Origin: Otatea glauca
Taxonomy: Eukaryota; Streptophyta; Magnoliopsida; Poales; Poaceae
Assembly (NCBI GenBank): GCA_036346275.1
Contig: CM070730.1
Span: forward strand, 1,798,309-1,862,308
Reading direction: 5' to 3'
Length of the DNA: 64,000 nt
Numbering within the stretch: position 1 is the stretch's first letter; every line of letters starts with the position of its first letter. This document shows, piece by piece, positions 1 to 10,985 of this stretch. The notes beneath the pieces are model-generated. The model saw only the letters and a program-made list of their open reading frames with translations, was not told where the DNA came from and did not search any database. Made by a program: the position numbers and the translations under genes.

Positions 1-44
1 CTGTTGGGCTTGTTATGAGGGTACCCGTATTCTTATATTCCACA
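1..44 (-). mobile_element. Start of the 3' LTR of a non-autonomous gypsy element, running off the window
   Basis: Read on the minus strand, this stretch begins TGTGGAATATAAG and matches the start of the LTR at 1755-2291, with about 5 differences in 44 bases. The minus-strand sequence just before it is the purine-rich CTCGGGGGCTAC, which fits a polypurine tract. The rest of this LTR lies outside the window, so neither its length nor its target duplication can be checked. Confidence 0.75.
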
Positions 45-947
45 GTAGCCCCCGAGTCCTTTGCGATCGAGTTGCCGCCTTCCTGGTTGCAGCCCAACTG
101 AGTAATGCTTCACTCCGAGTGCTTCCAGTTCTTGATGCAGCTTCCCGACTAGTTTTCCTTTACAGTCGAGTGCCCTGTTGTAGGCAAAGAGATCGTGAAG
201 GACTCAATAGAGCTCCACGCGTTAAACTTTCCGAGTGGTTCCTAGCCCCATTATTGGAATTCTGGCAGTTAGCTCATCTTGGGACATACTGTATCCCAAA
301 TGATATGCAGAAGTCAAAACGCTTTTCTCGCTCAAGGCAAAATTTAGCGCCGCTCCCTTTAAATTCATTCGTCGCCGAAGTTGCTGATGTCGTCATTGAA
401 GCGTTGGCTCACATACGTCGCATTCAAATTTAATAGCCCTGAAATCATGTATATGCAGAACTTAGGCAATGTAAAAACAATTCACTCGGATGTGATGTCC
501 GACTGGTGTATATATAATTTTAGAGTTTTTTTACTCTTTTTCCTTATTGATTATGAATTCATCCGAGTGGTTTGACTCTTTTTGTCTAAGCACTTTGCCC
601 GGCTAGTCTAGCCCCCGAGCGTTGGGAGTCGGCTCATGGCTCTTTTTCCCAGCCACGTGTTTTGGGTGACTAAAGTTCGCCGTTCATGGGGTCAGAGCTT
701 CACAACTCAGAGTTATCGCACTCGGATTCACTTGCAATCGTTAAGCAAAAGAAGAAAAATACAACTCGAGAAAAGATGTGCGATCACGCACACTATTAGT
801 GTAGCCCCGACTTCTTGTTTAGTTGTGGATCAACTAAGTAGCAAGTCGGAAAGTCAACAATTTTATTTATAATGACATAATTGAGTAAAAGCGACTTAGC
901 CGCTTTATGCTCCATATGTTGTTGACGATCATGCCATCTTTGCTCGT

Positions 948-1150
948 GGCGCAGCGTAGGCTTGTAGATGAGTCAGAGGCGGCGCTCGGGCGCAGCGTGG
1001 CTTGTGGCGTCTTGAAGGTGGCGCTCGGGCGCAGCGTAGGCTCGTGGCCGTGCCGAAGGTGGCGCTCGGGGCCTAGGCGTGGCTCGTGGCGCGTGCGAAG
1101 GTGGCGCTTCGAAGCGCAGCGTAGGCTCGTGGTCGCGTCGAAGTCGCGTG
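948..1150. repeat. GC-rich imperfect tandem repeat, about 50-bp unit
   Basis: The phrases GGCGCTCGGGCGCAGCGT and GGCTCGTGGC recur about four times with drift. The array produces long spurious open frames on both strands. It lies inside the gypsy internal region. Confidence 0.6.
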
Positions 1151-1432
1151 GGAGCGCGAGTGCGCTTCACCTACCGGCTTTTCCTGATTTTGCTGAATTG
1201 CGGTCGCCGTCACTATGGCCTTGATCTAGGCCACGATCGGGGCCGTCGGGCTATCCGATGCAATCATCGGGTCCAGTTTGTCGAGAAGCGTCTTGGAGGC
1301 GACGACGTTCTGCATTGGCGTGTGGAAGACGGCTTGATCTCCCAACCTGGATTGCAGGATGTCCTCGCGGATATTGCGACTATGAGACTGCACCTCCTTA
1401 CCCTTACGAAGACGATCTTCCTCTGCAGTTTC

Positions 1433-1705
1433 TTATTCTTCTTGTTGGCGTTGGAGATCGGTCTTCTGCTCTTCTATCGTGAAGACGCCACGGAGATCGC
1501 AGCAATTCCTCGCGACGCCGACTGGTTTGCCGGCCAAATCAAAGTGATATACCTGAAATGAGTCGGTCTGATCTTTACCAGATTGGATCCGGTTCAAGTC
1601 TAGGCAGACAAGTTCTCCACGCGCATCTACGACGAAGTCCAGGCTCCCGAAACGGAAAGCCTGGCCGGAGATGAAGGTGGTGGTGATTCCGCCGATCGCT
1701 GCCAT
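1433..1705 (-). pseudogene. Gag-leader-like ORF remnant of the gypsy element
   Basis: This is a 90-residue ATG-initiated frame that starts about 50 bases downstream of the LTR on the minus strand, where the gag ORF begins in gypsy elements. It opens MAAIGGITTTFISGQ and ends in a short charged, glutamine-rich stretch before a stop. No zinc knuckle or capsid-like continuation is visible. I treat it as the surviving N-terminal part of an element protein, not a host gene. The protein family is not recognised with certainty. Confidence 0.45.
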
Positions 1706-1754
1706 CGAGTCTGTAGAAAAAGATTATAGCGTCTCCCCTACCTGGCGCGCCAAC

Positions 1755-2291
1755 TGTCGACTTTTGTAGTCGGCAATGAATTTATGGGGTAGGCGCTAGA
1801 TCTCAAACTCGAAGGTCACACAAGACAAGGGGTTTAGACAGTTCGAGCTCGTGGAGGAGATAATACCTAATCTGTCTTTGGGATTATGCAGATCTCTTGG
1901 ATCTAAGATTGCTCAAAGTGCAATATGCTCTGGGCGATATGAGGTGTGCTATGCTCTATGGCTTGATTGCTCTATGCTTGGATGATCGGATCCCTATGCT
2001 ATTGCCCGCCCTCTCCCTTATATAGCGGGGGTGGGGCGGCTTACAGAGTCCTGATCGGTTAAGAGATTTCGATCGGTTACAAGATTCTAGTCGGTTACAG
2101 GATAGAGTTTACATATTTATCTACCCTATTAACGACTCGGATTACAACCGTATCTATCATATCTAAATATAAGTTCAACTTCCTTTAGGATATGTCCTCT
2201 TGCGCACGGCAGCGGGGCCTGACACGGGGAGTATCTTCTGAGCCTCCCTGTTGAGCCTGTCATGAGGGTACCCGTGTTCTTATATTCTACA
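1755..2291 (-). mobile_element. 5' LTR of the non-autonomous gypsy element (537 bp)
   Basis: On the minus strand this LTR starts TGTAGAATATAAG and ends in GTCGACA, giving the standard TG...CA termini. A primer-binding-type sequence follows immediately at the 1754 side. The phrase CTTATATAGCGGGGGTGGGG near 2016-2036 is a fragment of the LTR in plus-strand view. The flanking pentamer at 2292-2296 is TATGT, but the partner copy lies outside the window. Confidence 0.75.
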
Positions 2292-3319
2292 TATGTTTCG
2301 TTACAGTTGAAGTTCATCAACATCCAATGGCTCAATTCTCGTGCGTGTTCTCGGGAAAAAAAAAAGTTCAACAGCTTTCAGCCTTTCAGGCAGTTGGGCT
2401 GTTAAATGGCTCATCGGAGAGTTAACTTGGCTCTCTCTGCTTACGAGAATCGATGGCCTCTGTCCTTTATTTCCATGATTGTTGAGTGACTCTAATTTTT
2501 TGGGCGTTCCATCTTTTACTGTTGAGAGATACTGATACCATTTTCTTTCTGCGCTAGCTTCTAATCGTCGAGGCATTCTCCTCCATCTTCTCTGATACTA
2601 CATCTACATACATCCACGTGAGTAACCTAAAGGACAAAGCTGAGAAATTCTTCGACTCAGTGGCTCACCATTTGACTTTAGTTGCCATAAGACGACAGTG
2701 TGTAAACCGGGACCCCAGCCATGAGAAACGTAGGGAACATGGGAATTAAGCATGCAACAATCTCAGAGCAGGAGCATACAAAATCATAAGGATATCATAA
2801 TTTTTTTAGGGGACCAAGATATCATAATTAACAAGTTGTACGTTAGTAGTCTCCAGTCGTTTTCTTGCGTTTTGACAACGATTGGGCGCTGCAATTTTCC
2901 GACGGACGTCGCGCCGTACGTCGGCCACTCCTGGCTCAACAGCGGAGTATTGGCCATCACTATTCACTGTTCCATTTAAACACTTTCCAAGACGAACCGT
3001 CTCTTACAGGCAACAAGTAAAGAGCGTTTGCTGGCAAGAGCAGAAATGAATAAAGATGTTTTTGGGCTGCTGCTGTCCGTGTGGCTGTTCTCTTCCAAGT
3101 TCCAACCGTCTTCTCCGCATCTGTAGTTACTAGTAGTAATTGCCTTCCTGTAATCCTCTTCTTACTGAAAGTGATCTACGCAAAGCCTTTGCGCCGCTAA
3201 ACCCAGAACAGAGAGAGCATCCAAATTAGAGTGAAAACATGCCGAGTACGCAGTTCTACATTACCGGTCAAACATTCCAAATCTAACTGTTCAAGTGTTT
3301 TGTTCGGATAGGTTCCGAA
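2292..3319. other. Intergenic stretch without a supported gene
   Basis: A 91-codon minus-strand open frame at 2301-2576 starts MPRRLEASAERKW and is not low-complexity. I recognise no domain, partner exon or promoter for it, so I do not call it a gene. The remainder (2600-3319) shows no coding pattern or repeat structure that I can support. Confidence 0.4.
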
Positions 3320-4110
3320 TAGAGGTGGCCACTCGGGCCGAGTTCTTTTGGGTCGGCCCGAGGCACGACATCACGGTTCGGTTCGAAGATCGATTCGGCA
3401 CGAAGTAGGTTGTGCTGGGTCGGCATGATACTGTAACACGAGCCGTGCCGGGCCTAAGAACCGGACACGATGGGCGGCACGACACTATAGAACGGGTCGT
3501 ACCGGGTCGATGACCCAAGGCATAAAGAAGAAGCCTAGCGTTAAGGTTACAGACTCACAGAGCATGAGCGTTATGGACGCACCCAGCAGTATGAACGCTA
3601 CACCTGTCACCGACACCTGAGAGAGATGGACAAGAGGAGAGAAAGAGCCGAGAGAAATTGAGAGATGGCGTAAGAAGCTGCTCTCTCTCTCGCCCGTCCC
3701 TCTCAGCTCTCTTTATCACCCGTCTCTCTCAATCTCTCTCATCTGTCTCGCTCACTATCTTTCTCGCCCATTGCCCCCTCTTTCGCCTGTGTTCAGCACA
3801 CCCCCTCGCTCTAGGTAACTGTTCAAGAATAAATAAATTTTAGTTCTTTTTCTCATAGTATTTGCGTCCACTGCCTCAACTCTATGTGTCTCTGGCTCTT
3901 TTCATCTCGTTGCAATAGTGCAAATGGGTCGGCTCTGAGCCGGCACAACACGAAACAGACATGAAACGCAAATGGGCCGTGCCTGGGCTCGCCAAAGGCG
4001 AGCCGAGCAAGCACAGCATGGCACGGTGAGCACAATGGACCGTCTTAGCTCAACACGATTTAGACACGAAGCACGATAGACTCGTACCGGACCGTTTCGG
4101 TACGACGCTC
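3320..4110. repeat. GC-rich GTGCCGGGC/CGGCACGAC-type dispersed repeat, possibly non-autonomous hAT
   Basis: The left edge, AGAGGTGGCCACTCGGGCCG, has the look of the TAGGGGTGGC-type ends common in plant hAT derivatives. The body is dense in short palindromic phrases such as GGGCCGTGCC, CGAGCCGAGC and GGCACGAC. The middle (3640-3790) is a CTCTCT-rich pyrimidine tract. I could not find a matching right terminus or target duplication, so both the boundaries and the class are uncertain. Confidence 0.35.
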
Positions 4111-4369
4111 AAGAGGTGATTCCGAAAGATGCGTGAAACCCCCAAAACTGTCACACAAACGCTGCCTCCTGCGTAAATTTATCGCCTCTTTTTATCGCCC
4201 TCCCCCCTATTCTTTGACCGTGAAAACGCCGTCGCACGGTCGTGAACTCTCCCACCCGGCTACCTCCTCCCCCCCTCTTAAAGCGCAGCCCGTCGTCTCG
4301 CCAAAAGCACGGGCACACACAAGCACAAACAGGAAGAAACACATCCTAGACTCGACAGCACGCAGTGCC

Positions 4370-5887
4370 ATGAGCAGCAGTGGCGGCGGCGCCGTGGGCG
4401 TCCTCGCCTACGCCGCCCTCTCCGTCGTGGCGCTGCGGCTGGTGCTGTCGTACAAGTCGGCGCTCTACGCGCTGCGCCGCCTGTGGCATGGAGCCGATGA
4501 GTGGGCACAGGCGTACCAATACCACGAGGTGCCACGCTTCGCGTGCGACGGCACCGAGAACCCGCTCTTCAGGAAGGCCGCGCAGTACGTGGCGGCGCTG
4601 CCATCGCTCGAGGACGCCGACGAAGCGTCCGTGTTGTCGTCTGCATCGAGGACCAACGGCGGATTCTCCCTCCAGCTCGGGCCGGGACACACCGCGCGGG
4701 ACACCTTCCTCGGCGCGCGCCTCGCGTGGACCAACCGGGACGAGGACGGGCGCGAGCGGCTGGTGCTGCGCGTGCGCCGGCACGACCGCACTCGCGTGCT
4801 GCGCCCGTACCTGCAGCACGTCGAGTCCGTCGCCGACGAGATGGAGCTGCGACGACGCGAGCTGCGGCTGTTCGCCAACACCGGTGTGGACGGGAGCACT
4901 GCAGCGCCGCGGTGGGCGTCGGCGCCCTTTAGCCACCCGGCCACGCTCGACACGGTGGCCATGGACCCCGATCTCAAGACCCGCGTCCGCACGGACCTGG
5001 AGAACTTCCTCAAAGGCCGCGCGTACTACCACCGCCTCGGACGCGTGTGGCGTCGCAGCTATCTCCTCTACGGCCCGCCCGGTACCGGCAAGTCGACCTT
5101 CGCGGCGGCCATGGCACGGTTCTTGGGTTACGACATCTACGACATCGACCTGTCCCGCGCCGGCAGCGACGACCTCCGCGCGCTGCTCCTGCACACCACC
5201 CCACGGTCGCTCATCCTCGTCGAGGACCTCGACCGGTACCTGCAAGGCAGCGGGGACGCGGAGGCGAGGGCGGCGAGGGTGCTGAGCTTCATGGACGGGG
5301 TCCCGTCGTGCTGCGGCGAGGAGCGGGTGATGGTGTTCACGATGCGCGGCGGGAAGGAGGGCGTGGACGCGGCGGTGGTGCGGCCTGGGAGGCTGGACGT
5401 GCACATCCAATTCACGTTGTGCGACTTCGAGGCGTTCAAGGCGCTGGCCAGCAACTACCTGGGGCTCAAGGACCACAAGCTGTACCCGCAGGTGGAGGAG
5501 GGTTTCCACAACGGCGCCCGCCTGAGCCCCGCTGAGCTCGGCGAGATCATGCTCGCCAACCGCGCGTCCCCGAGCCGCGCGCTCCGCACCGTCATCACCA
5601 AACTCCAGCACGTGTCCGTAGCCGCGCATCCGCGGCCGCCGCACAGGCGGAACACGAGCTGGTCCGGAGCCGGCGGGCAGTGGGAGGCCGGCCCAGAGGC
5701 GATGGAGGCCGACGAGGCGGCCGCGGCGCCGGTGGGCGGCGGTGTGTTCGCGAAGGACGCGCCGATGAGGGAGTTCAAGAAGTTGTACGGGCTGATCAAG
5801 ATCAGGAGCCGGAAGGAAGGCGCCGGCGAACGGGCGGGGCGGCGAGCACGGCTCGAGCAACCACGACAAGGAGTGGTGATTAATTAG
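4370..5887 (+). CDS. Membrane-anchored AAA-ATPase, BCS1/AATP1-like (At2g46620-type), single exon
   Basis: This intronless ORF encodes 505 residues. The first ATG of the frame is at 4370; upstream sequence is open but has no ATG. Residues 9-28 form one hydrophobic N-terminal segment, followed by the AAA-associated N-domain typical of plant BCS1-like ATPases (to about residue 115). The Walker A motif GPPGTGKS is at residues 235-242. The Walker B-type LILVEDLD centres on E285/D286. An RPGRLD arginine-finger motif follows, and the tail contains the family phrase KKLYGLIKI. Such proteins are ATP-driven remodelers anchored in mitochondrial or ER membranes; the substrate here is unknown. The canonical sensor-1 asparagine region (usually FTTN) reads FTMRGG. 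The GC content near 70% contrasts with the AT-rich flanks, as is usual for grass single-exon genes. Confidence 0.93.
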   Translation: MSSSGGGAVGVLAYAALSVVALRLVLSYKSALYALRRLWHGADEWAQAYQYHEVPRFACDGTENPLFRKAAQYVAALPSLEDADEASVLSSASRTNGGFSLQLGPGHTARDTFLGARLAWTNRDEDGRERLVLRVRRHDRTRVLRPYLQHVESVADEMELRRRELRLFANTGVDGSTAAPRWASAPFSHPATLDTVAMDPDLKTRVRTDLENFLKGRAYYHRLGRVWRRSYLLYGPPGTGKSTFAAAMARFLGYDIYDIDLSRAGSDDLRALLLHTTPRSLILVEDLDRYLQGSGDAEARAARVLSFMDGVPSCCGEERVMVFTMRGGKEGVDAAVVRPGRLDVHIQFTLCDFEAFKALASNYLGLKDHKLYPQVEEGFHNGARLSPAELGEIMLANRASPSRALRTVITKLQHVSVAAHPRPPHRRNTSWSGAGGQWEAGPEAMEADEAAAAPVGGGVFAKDAPMREFKKLYGLIKIRSRKEGAGERAGRRARLEQPRQGVVIN

Positions 5888-6776
5888 GCGGATGTAGACT
5901 TGGTAGCATATGTCCAGCAAGAAAACATTTTTGTTTTTTTTTCACACTACACCGGTAGTTACTCACTTACTTGTCTTGTTTATTGTGGTGGGAAGAAATG
6001 GAGGGCGGCAAAGGGATTGGGTTGATGTGCACGAGGCAGTCTTGTGGTTTTAATTCGAGTAGCCGATTACCAGGATGGAAAAGAGAGGAGAATACGGGAG
6101 AAAAGACAGAGAAATCCTCGGAAATTGCATGTGATGAGGCGACTATTTTCGCCGTCGTCCTCTTGAAAACCAAGAGGCGTGGCCGTGGCCCGTGGCGTAC
6201 TACTATGTGAATGCGCGGCTTCAGCGGCCAACTCCCAACTCCCAGGCGCAAGCGCAACGCACGCGGTCCTGGCCCAAACGCGAGACCACTATTCAGTTGA
6301 CAGATTAAACTCGCGCGCGGGCAATTATTGGCGCGTCAGAACGGTCGACGCATGTACAGCGCGAACGCGCGCGGCGCTCTGCTCCCTCCGGTCTTCAACT
6401 CGGCCTGAATCCATGGGACAGCGACAACTCCACCATGTCCAGCGCGCGCGCGGTGTAGCACCATGCGTGCCGTCGCCACCATACGCATGGCATGCCGCAA
6501 CCTTGCCATAAAGCCGGCCGTTTAACCAGTGCATTCCCCGGACCACCTGGCTAGTGGCGTACACAACGAGAGGGCATCAAGAGGCTACAACACCGGTTTC
6601 GATCGTCTTGTTCCGGATTCCTCGTTAGTCTTGTAGATTTTTTTTCTAGCAATCTTCAAAATGCTGCACTGATCATTCTCCATTAACGCAAGGAAGCTTA
6701 GCAGCGCTAAGCACTCCCTCTATGTTTTTTTTCTACCACGTACACCACTAACCTTGGCCAATTTCGCCGGTCCCAG
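5888..6776. other. 3' flank of the AAA-ATPase gene and intergenic DNA
   Basis: A T-rich tract at 5930-5942 may belong to the 3' UTR. Short open frames further on have no recognisable domains. I see no repeat or RNA structure that I can support. Confidence 0.4.
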
Positions 6777-6789
6777 CATTACTACACGA

Positions 6790-7090
6790 ATATACATCAC
6801 AATCGGTTCTTTTTTATTATCACAGTCGGTTCTGGTGGCGACACAAAGTCATGAGACAAGGATGAGGCATCGCTATTACAGTCGGTTCTTACCCGATAGA
6901 GATGAGTGTGTCATCTCTATCGGTTCTTCTAAAGAACCGATAGAGATAAGGTGATCATCTCTATCGCTTCTTACAAAGAACCGATAGAGATAAGGTGGTC
7001 ATCTCTATCGCTTCTTACAAAGAACTGATAGAGATGACCCCTTATCTCTATCATTTTTTCTCAGAACCAATAGAGATGAGGGGGTGTGCT
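6790..7090. repeat. Left subterminal repeat array of the CACTA element
   Basis: Units of ATCTCTATCGGTTCT and AGAACCGATAGAGAT alternate in inverted pairs. The neighbouring word is 'tctctat', unlike the right end where it is mainly 'cacaat' or 'ctgtgt'. Confidence 0.75.
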
Positions 7091-8423
7091 ATTTTTCAAT
7101 TCACCCCCCAATCAGCACATAATTCACATAGTATGCACATATCACATTCACTCAGCAATAACACACATTATACATATATCATATTCACATAACACAAATA
7201 TTTTATGACAACACATATCACATTCGTTCACAAAACAGAACTCAAACATGCTTCACAGTCAGTACACATGCAATCACATTCACATAAGTAATATTGTTCG
7301 CATATGGACTAGTAGTCACGGGACATGTCACAACTTGCTTAAACTACAGTTGAGCTCAACTCTCTAACTCAACTTTAGATATCAGAACATTTCAGATACT
7401 ACTTACTAGTTGGTAATAACTCAGGTGACTTCAAAAAAGCTACTACATACAGAGTCACATATAGAAGTTAAACAAAAACTTGTAATAGATTTTGAGCTTA
7501 GTGTTCCTGATATGGAGTTCATTTTCGCTGTTGTTCATCAGTTTTAAGAGAACGAGAGCGTGATTCTAGTGTTAATTATTAAACTCTCTTTTGCAAATGA
7601 AAGGGAAGGGGAGGGACAAAAGTAGCTCAGTTGGAATGGAATGGACCTAACCCACCCAAAGATGCCATTCAGCCACTAATCTCTTTCCTTTTCCAACTTT
7701 TCTAGAAAAAAGAAAATCTATTTCTAGACATCTAGTGTTGTGTCATGCCATGTAAGCTTGAGATATCTCTAGCTACAAAAGGACAGTAGTATAACCCTAT
7801 TCTTTCTATGGAAGCACTTGTCTTCTCCACATTCTCTGGACTGGTTTTGTTAGTAGCCTCTGTAGTTACAGTCTAACCTATTAGCGGTGAGAGCAATATT
7901 CCAATCTTATGCGAAGCCTCCATTTACTGAGTAGAGGAGAGGCTCCGTCGTCATATGTTATTAGCTAGGCTCGTTAGATTTTCAGAACAATTAGGTGACC
8001 ACATTCTCTCAATAAACTGAAAAATGTGATGAGCTCCTGTTTCCACTCATTACACATAATTTTTTCCAACTTTGAGACACCATTACTTATATCAGTGCAC
8101 TGAGAACATATATATAAAAAATGGTAAATGATGTGTATTAACAATATTTAACAAAAAAAATGACCTAACTTATTCAAACCAAGCTACTCATACGGGCAAT
8201 ACAAACTACAAAGCAACAATTGCTTATGGACAGGACTTGATAACAATAGTTAAAGATAAGCATTTTTGTACATAGCATGAATACAAAAATTTATGTAGCT
8301 GTTTAGAAGATATATCAGATATTCAAGCTGAATCTTTCAGGAAGTTGGGTTTTCAATATGCATACAATACTGAATCAGATATTCAATCTGAATCTGCCAA
8401 GTGTTCTAAATCTCGTACCAAAT
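7091..8423. other. AT-rich CACTA interior without genes
   Basis: I see no coding frame or RNA gene here. Positions 7100-7270 are rich in CACAT and CATTCAC words. The remainder is unremarkable AT-rich sequence. Confidence 0.45.
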
Positions 8424-8560
8424 GCGTCGGAGGTGGCTGAGGCGTCGGGGATGGCAGGGCCGGCGTCGGAGGTGGCCGAGGCATCGGGGACAGTGGGGAT
8501 GGCGTTGGAGGTGGCTGAGGCGTCGCAGACGGTGGGGACGGCGTCGGAGGTGGCCGAGGA
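8424..8560. repeat. 39-bp tandem repeat, about 3.5 copies
   Basis: Units start at 8424, 8463 and 8502, with a partial fourth at 8541. Each begins GCGT(C/T)GGAGGTGGC. Because 39 is a multiple of three, the array stays open as a 13-residue repeat (ASEVAEASG-like) on the plus strand. It abuts the captured C2 exon directly. Confidence 0.85.
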
Positions 8561-8814
8561 TATCTCATCAAACTCAAACTTGTCATTCCAAACTGGTACA
8601 TCAGTATGAGAGAGCGTCTTAAATCTGTATAGAGCCTAACAAAATTTGAGGTTAGAATACCAAATTGTCTGACCTGAATAGTTAGTGAAACTAAAGTTGA
8701 GTAAGGTAACAACAACCTTCCCATACTGGAACTTCACATAAGGATCACATTTTCCAGATTTACTATTTATTGCAAGGGCCCTACCCTCCACTACTGTGAC
8801 TCTGAGCTTCCTTC
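8561..8814 (-). pseudogene. Captured C2-domain gene fragment (two exons) inside the CACTA element
   Basis: On the minus strand, a block at 8814-8717 encodes a C2-type first half: RKLRVTVVEGRALAINSKSG followed by KCDPYVKFQYGK. A TTGACAG acceptor precedes it and an AAG/GTTGTT donor follows it. After about 100 bases a second block at 8617-8561, preceded by a TTTAAG acceptor, encodes TLSHTDVPVWNDKFEFDEIS. Together these match the N-terminal half of a calcium-dependent lipid-binding C2 domain as found in plant tricalbin/NTMC2-type proteins. The fragment then runs into the 39-bp minisatellite. It has kept its exon-intron layout, so it was copied as DNA and not from an mRNA. No start codon, promoter or downstream exons are present. 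Confidence 0.8.
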
Positions 8815-8929
8815 CTGTCAATTAGTTGTTAATCACCCAAGAGCTTTGAGATCACGTAAGTATTAATATTGTGTTTAGCATCAATAATATTCTGTCAGAA
8901 GGAAGGGGATAGATACTTGAGTTATGTCG

Positions 8930-9195
8930 GCATGGAGGCTTGGCCTGGTCGGCTGCACGGATGGGACGACGGCATGAAGGCTTGGCCCGGTCGGCGGCGT
9001 GGAGGGGATGGCAGCGTGGAGGGGATGGCGGCGTGGAGGCTTGGCCAGGTCGGCGGCGCGGAGGGGATGGCGGCGCGGAGGGACGACGGCGTGCCGGCTT
9101 GGCTCGGTCGACGGCGCGGAGGGGCGGCGCGAGAGGGAGGGTGGCGCGAGTCTTGGCCCGTGAGGAGCTCGCGCAACGAGGAAACTAGGGTTAAG
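8930..9195. repeat. GC-rich minisatellite inside the CACTA element
   Basis: The phrases GGAGGCTTGGCC(C/A/T)GGTCGGC and GGAGGGGATGGCGGCG recur irregularly. They open spurious frames on both strands. The region differs sharply in composition from the AT-rich surroundings. Confidence 0.6.
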
Positions 9196-9239
9196 CGGCG
9201 GCGGAACCGAAGTTAGGCGCAGTGAATGCGCGCGGAATA

Positions 9240-10080
9240 AATGTGTCCTCATGGAGCATTTGTGTCGGTTTGTTATGTAAGCAGATACAAATATAACCAC
9301 TTCACGATCGGTTTGTTAAAAGAAATCGACACAAATAATACCACTTCACTATCGGTTTATCAACAAAAACTGACACAAATATACAGATAACATCACTGTC
9401 GGTTTTAGAAAAAAACGGATACAAATGTTGAATACACTATTGGTTTGCAACAAAAACCGACACAAAGTATACCAGTTCACTATCGAGTTTGAACTCACTT
9501 CACTATCGGTTTTTTTACTAAAAACCGACACAAAAGTATATGAAGGTACTATCGGTTTATAACAAAAACCGACACAAATTTAACCATTTCAATATCGTTT
9601 TTTCATAGAAACCAACACAAATAAAAAAGACATCAGTATCGGTTTTAAGAAAAAACCGACACAAATGACTAGATATCAGTATCGGTTTTGAGCCGGAACC
9701 GACACAAATAAGGAGCATATCAGTATCGCTTTTCAGCTAGAACCGACACAAATGAAGGTTTTAGGGACCATATGAACTAATACACATTTGTGTTAGTTCT
9801 AATAGGAAACTGATTGAAATGATGCACAAGCTATTGTGTCGGTTCTAAAAGGAAACCGATTGAAATGATGCACACGTTATTTGTGTCAGTTCTAATAGGA
9901 AACCGATTGCAATGAGTAATTAGCTATTTGTGTCGGTTTCGATTAGGAACCGATTGTAATAATCTTTTATTAGGAACAAATTGCATCATGAACAAATTGT
10001 ATTTACACCTTTTGTGTCGCTTTTCATTAAGAACCGATTGGATTGACCAATTAGGCACAATCGTGCACCTGTCATTAAAA
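9240..10080. repeat. Array of TATCGGTTT...AAACCGACACAAA units, about 50-60 bp
   Basis: From 9300 to 9760, units read roughly 'cactatcggttt-n-aaaaccgacacaaa', each a small inverted repeat. From 9770 to 10080 the phase changes to 'tgtgtcggttctaataggaaaccgattg'. This may be an internal expansion of the subterminal array or a nested relative. Confidence 0.7.
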
Positions 10081-10554
10081 TGACCATAACTTTTGCATAC
10101 GGTGTCCGTTTTCGACGTACGAGTACTCGAATCCAAGGCTAAGTCGCGAATTCTTCGCGAGGCTTTGGAAAATGTTTCAACCCCAAAAAACGACGTTTAA
10201 GGCCTCAAAACAGCCTCTGAAGTTTCGGTACCCATTTTCGTCGATTGTTTGTTGCTAGTTTGAATTTGTTTTCATTATAGCTTGTGTAACCCTTGTTTCC
10301 GGTCAATATTTTAGAGTATGCTCATTTGTGAGAGTTTGATTCTGAAAAATATTATATAAAATAGATATTACATAATATCAACAGTCACAATCTGTTCTTT
10401 TCAGCACAGATATTACATAATATCAACAGTCAATTCTTTAAGCACAGATAGTCCACATTAGCAATATCTAACACAATATCACATAACATTACCAAATATA
10501 AGTACATTCACAACAAAAGCATATCACATTCACAGTACACAATAAAATCTAGCG

Positions 10555-10985
10555 AGGCTCATCACAATCGGTTCTTTATCAAAATCGAGTTTTGATAAAG
10601 AACCGATTGTGATGAGGTGGTATTATCACAATCGGTTCTTACTCAGAACCGACACAGATGAGGGCAACCCTCATCACAACCGGTTCTTACTCAGAACCGA
10701 CACAGATGAGGGGTTCCTCATCTGTGTCGGTTCTGAGAAAGAATCGACACAGATGAGGGGGTGTCATCACAATCGATTCTAGCTAAGAACCGATTGTGAT
10801 GATGGGCATCTCATCTGTGTCGGTTCTGAGATAGAACCGATTGTAATGACACGCCTCATCACAATTGGTTTTAGCTCAGAACCGATTGTGATGACCCTAT
10901 TTACAAAAATTACAAATTACATACACATATCACAATCGATTTTGTCTTCAAAAATTAGGAACCAACACAAATGAAACGATAGTGT
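10555..10985. repeat. Right subterminal inverted-repeat array of the CACTA element
   Basis: About eight hairpin units consist of ATCACAATCGGTTCT or ATCTGTGTCGGTTCT paired with AGAACCGATTGTGAT or AGAACCGACACAGAT. The first pair (10567-10612) is an almost perfect palindrome. Confidence 0.75.

Larger units (their letters stand above)
45..1754 (-). mobile_element. Internal region of a deleted gypsy-type LTR element
   Basis: This is the 1.7-kb internal region between two LTRs, read on the minus strand. Directly after the 5' LTR comes a primer-binding-type sequence, TGGCGCGCCAGGTAGGGG (around 1737-1753). No protease, reverse transcriptase, RNase H or integrase motif is visible, so the element cannot move by itself. 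The only coding remnant is a short gag-like ORF at 1433-1705. Positions 948-1150 are a GC-rich imperfect tandem repeat. I infer an internally deleted derivative of a Tat-like gypsy element, mobilised in trans by relatives. Confidence 0.7.

Noticed and set aside
907..1561. Several 100-160-codon frames on both strands
   Set aside because: They arise from the GC-rich tandem repeat and element interior and show no protein family features.
2301..2576. 91-codon minus-strand frame starting MPRRLEASAERKW
   Set aside because: It looks more protein-like than most spurious frames, but no homology, splice partner or promoter could be recognised.
4346..5920. A 524-codon open frame on the minus strand opposite the AAA-ATPase
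   Set aside because: It mirrors a GC-rich coding region with third-position G/C, has no start context or domain, and is rich in arginine and histidine as expected of a shadow frame.
9240..9760. Regularly spaced repeats as a CRISPR-like array
   Set aside because: The spacers are not unique, units are themselves inverted repeats, and the setting is a plant CACTA transposon.
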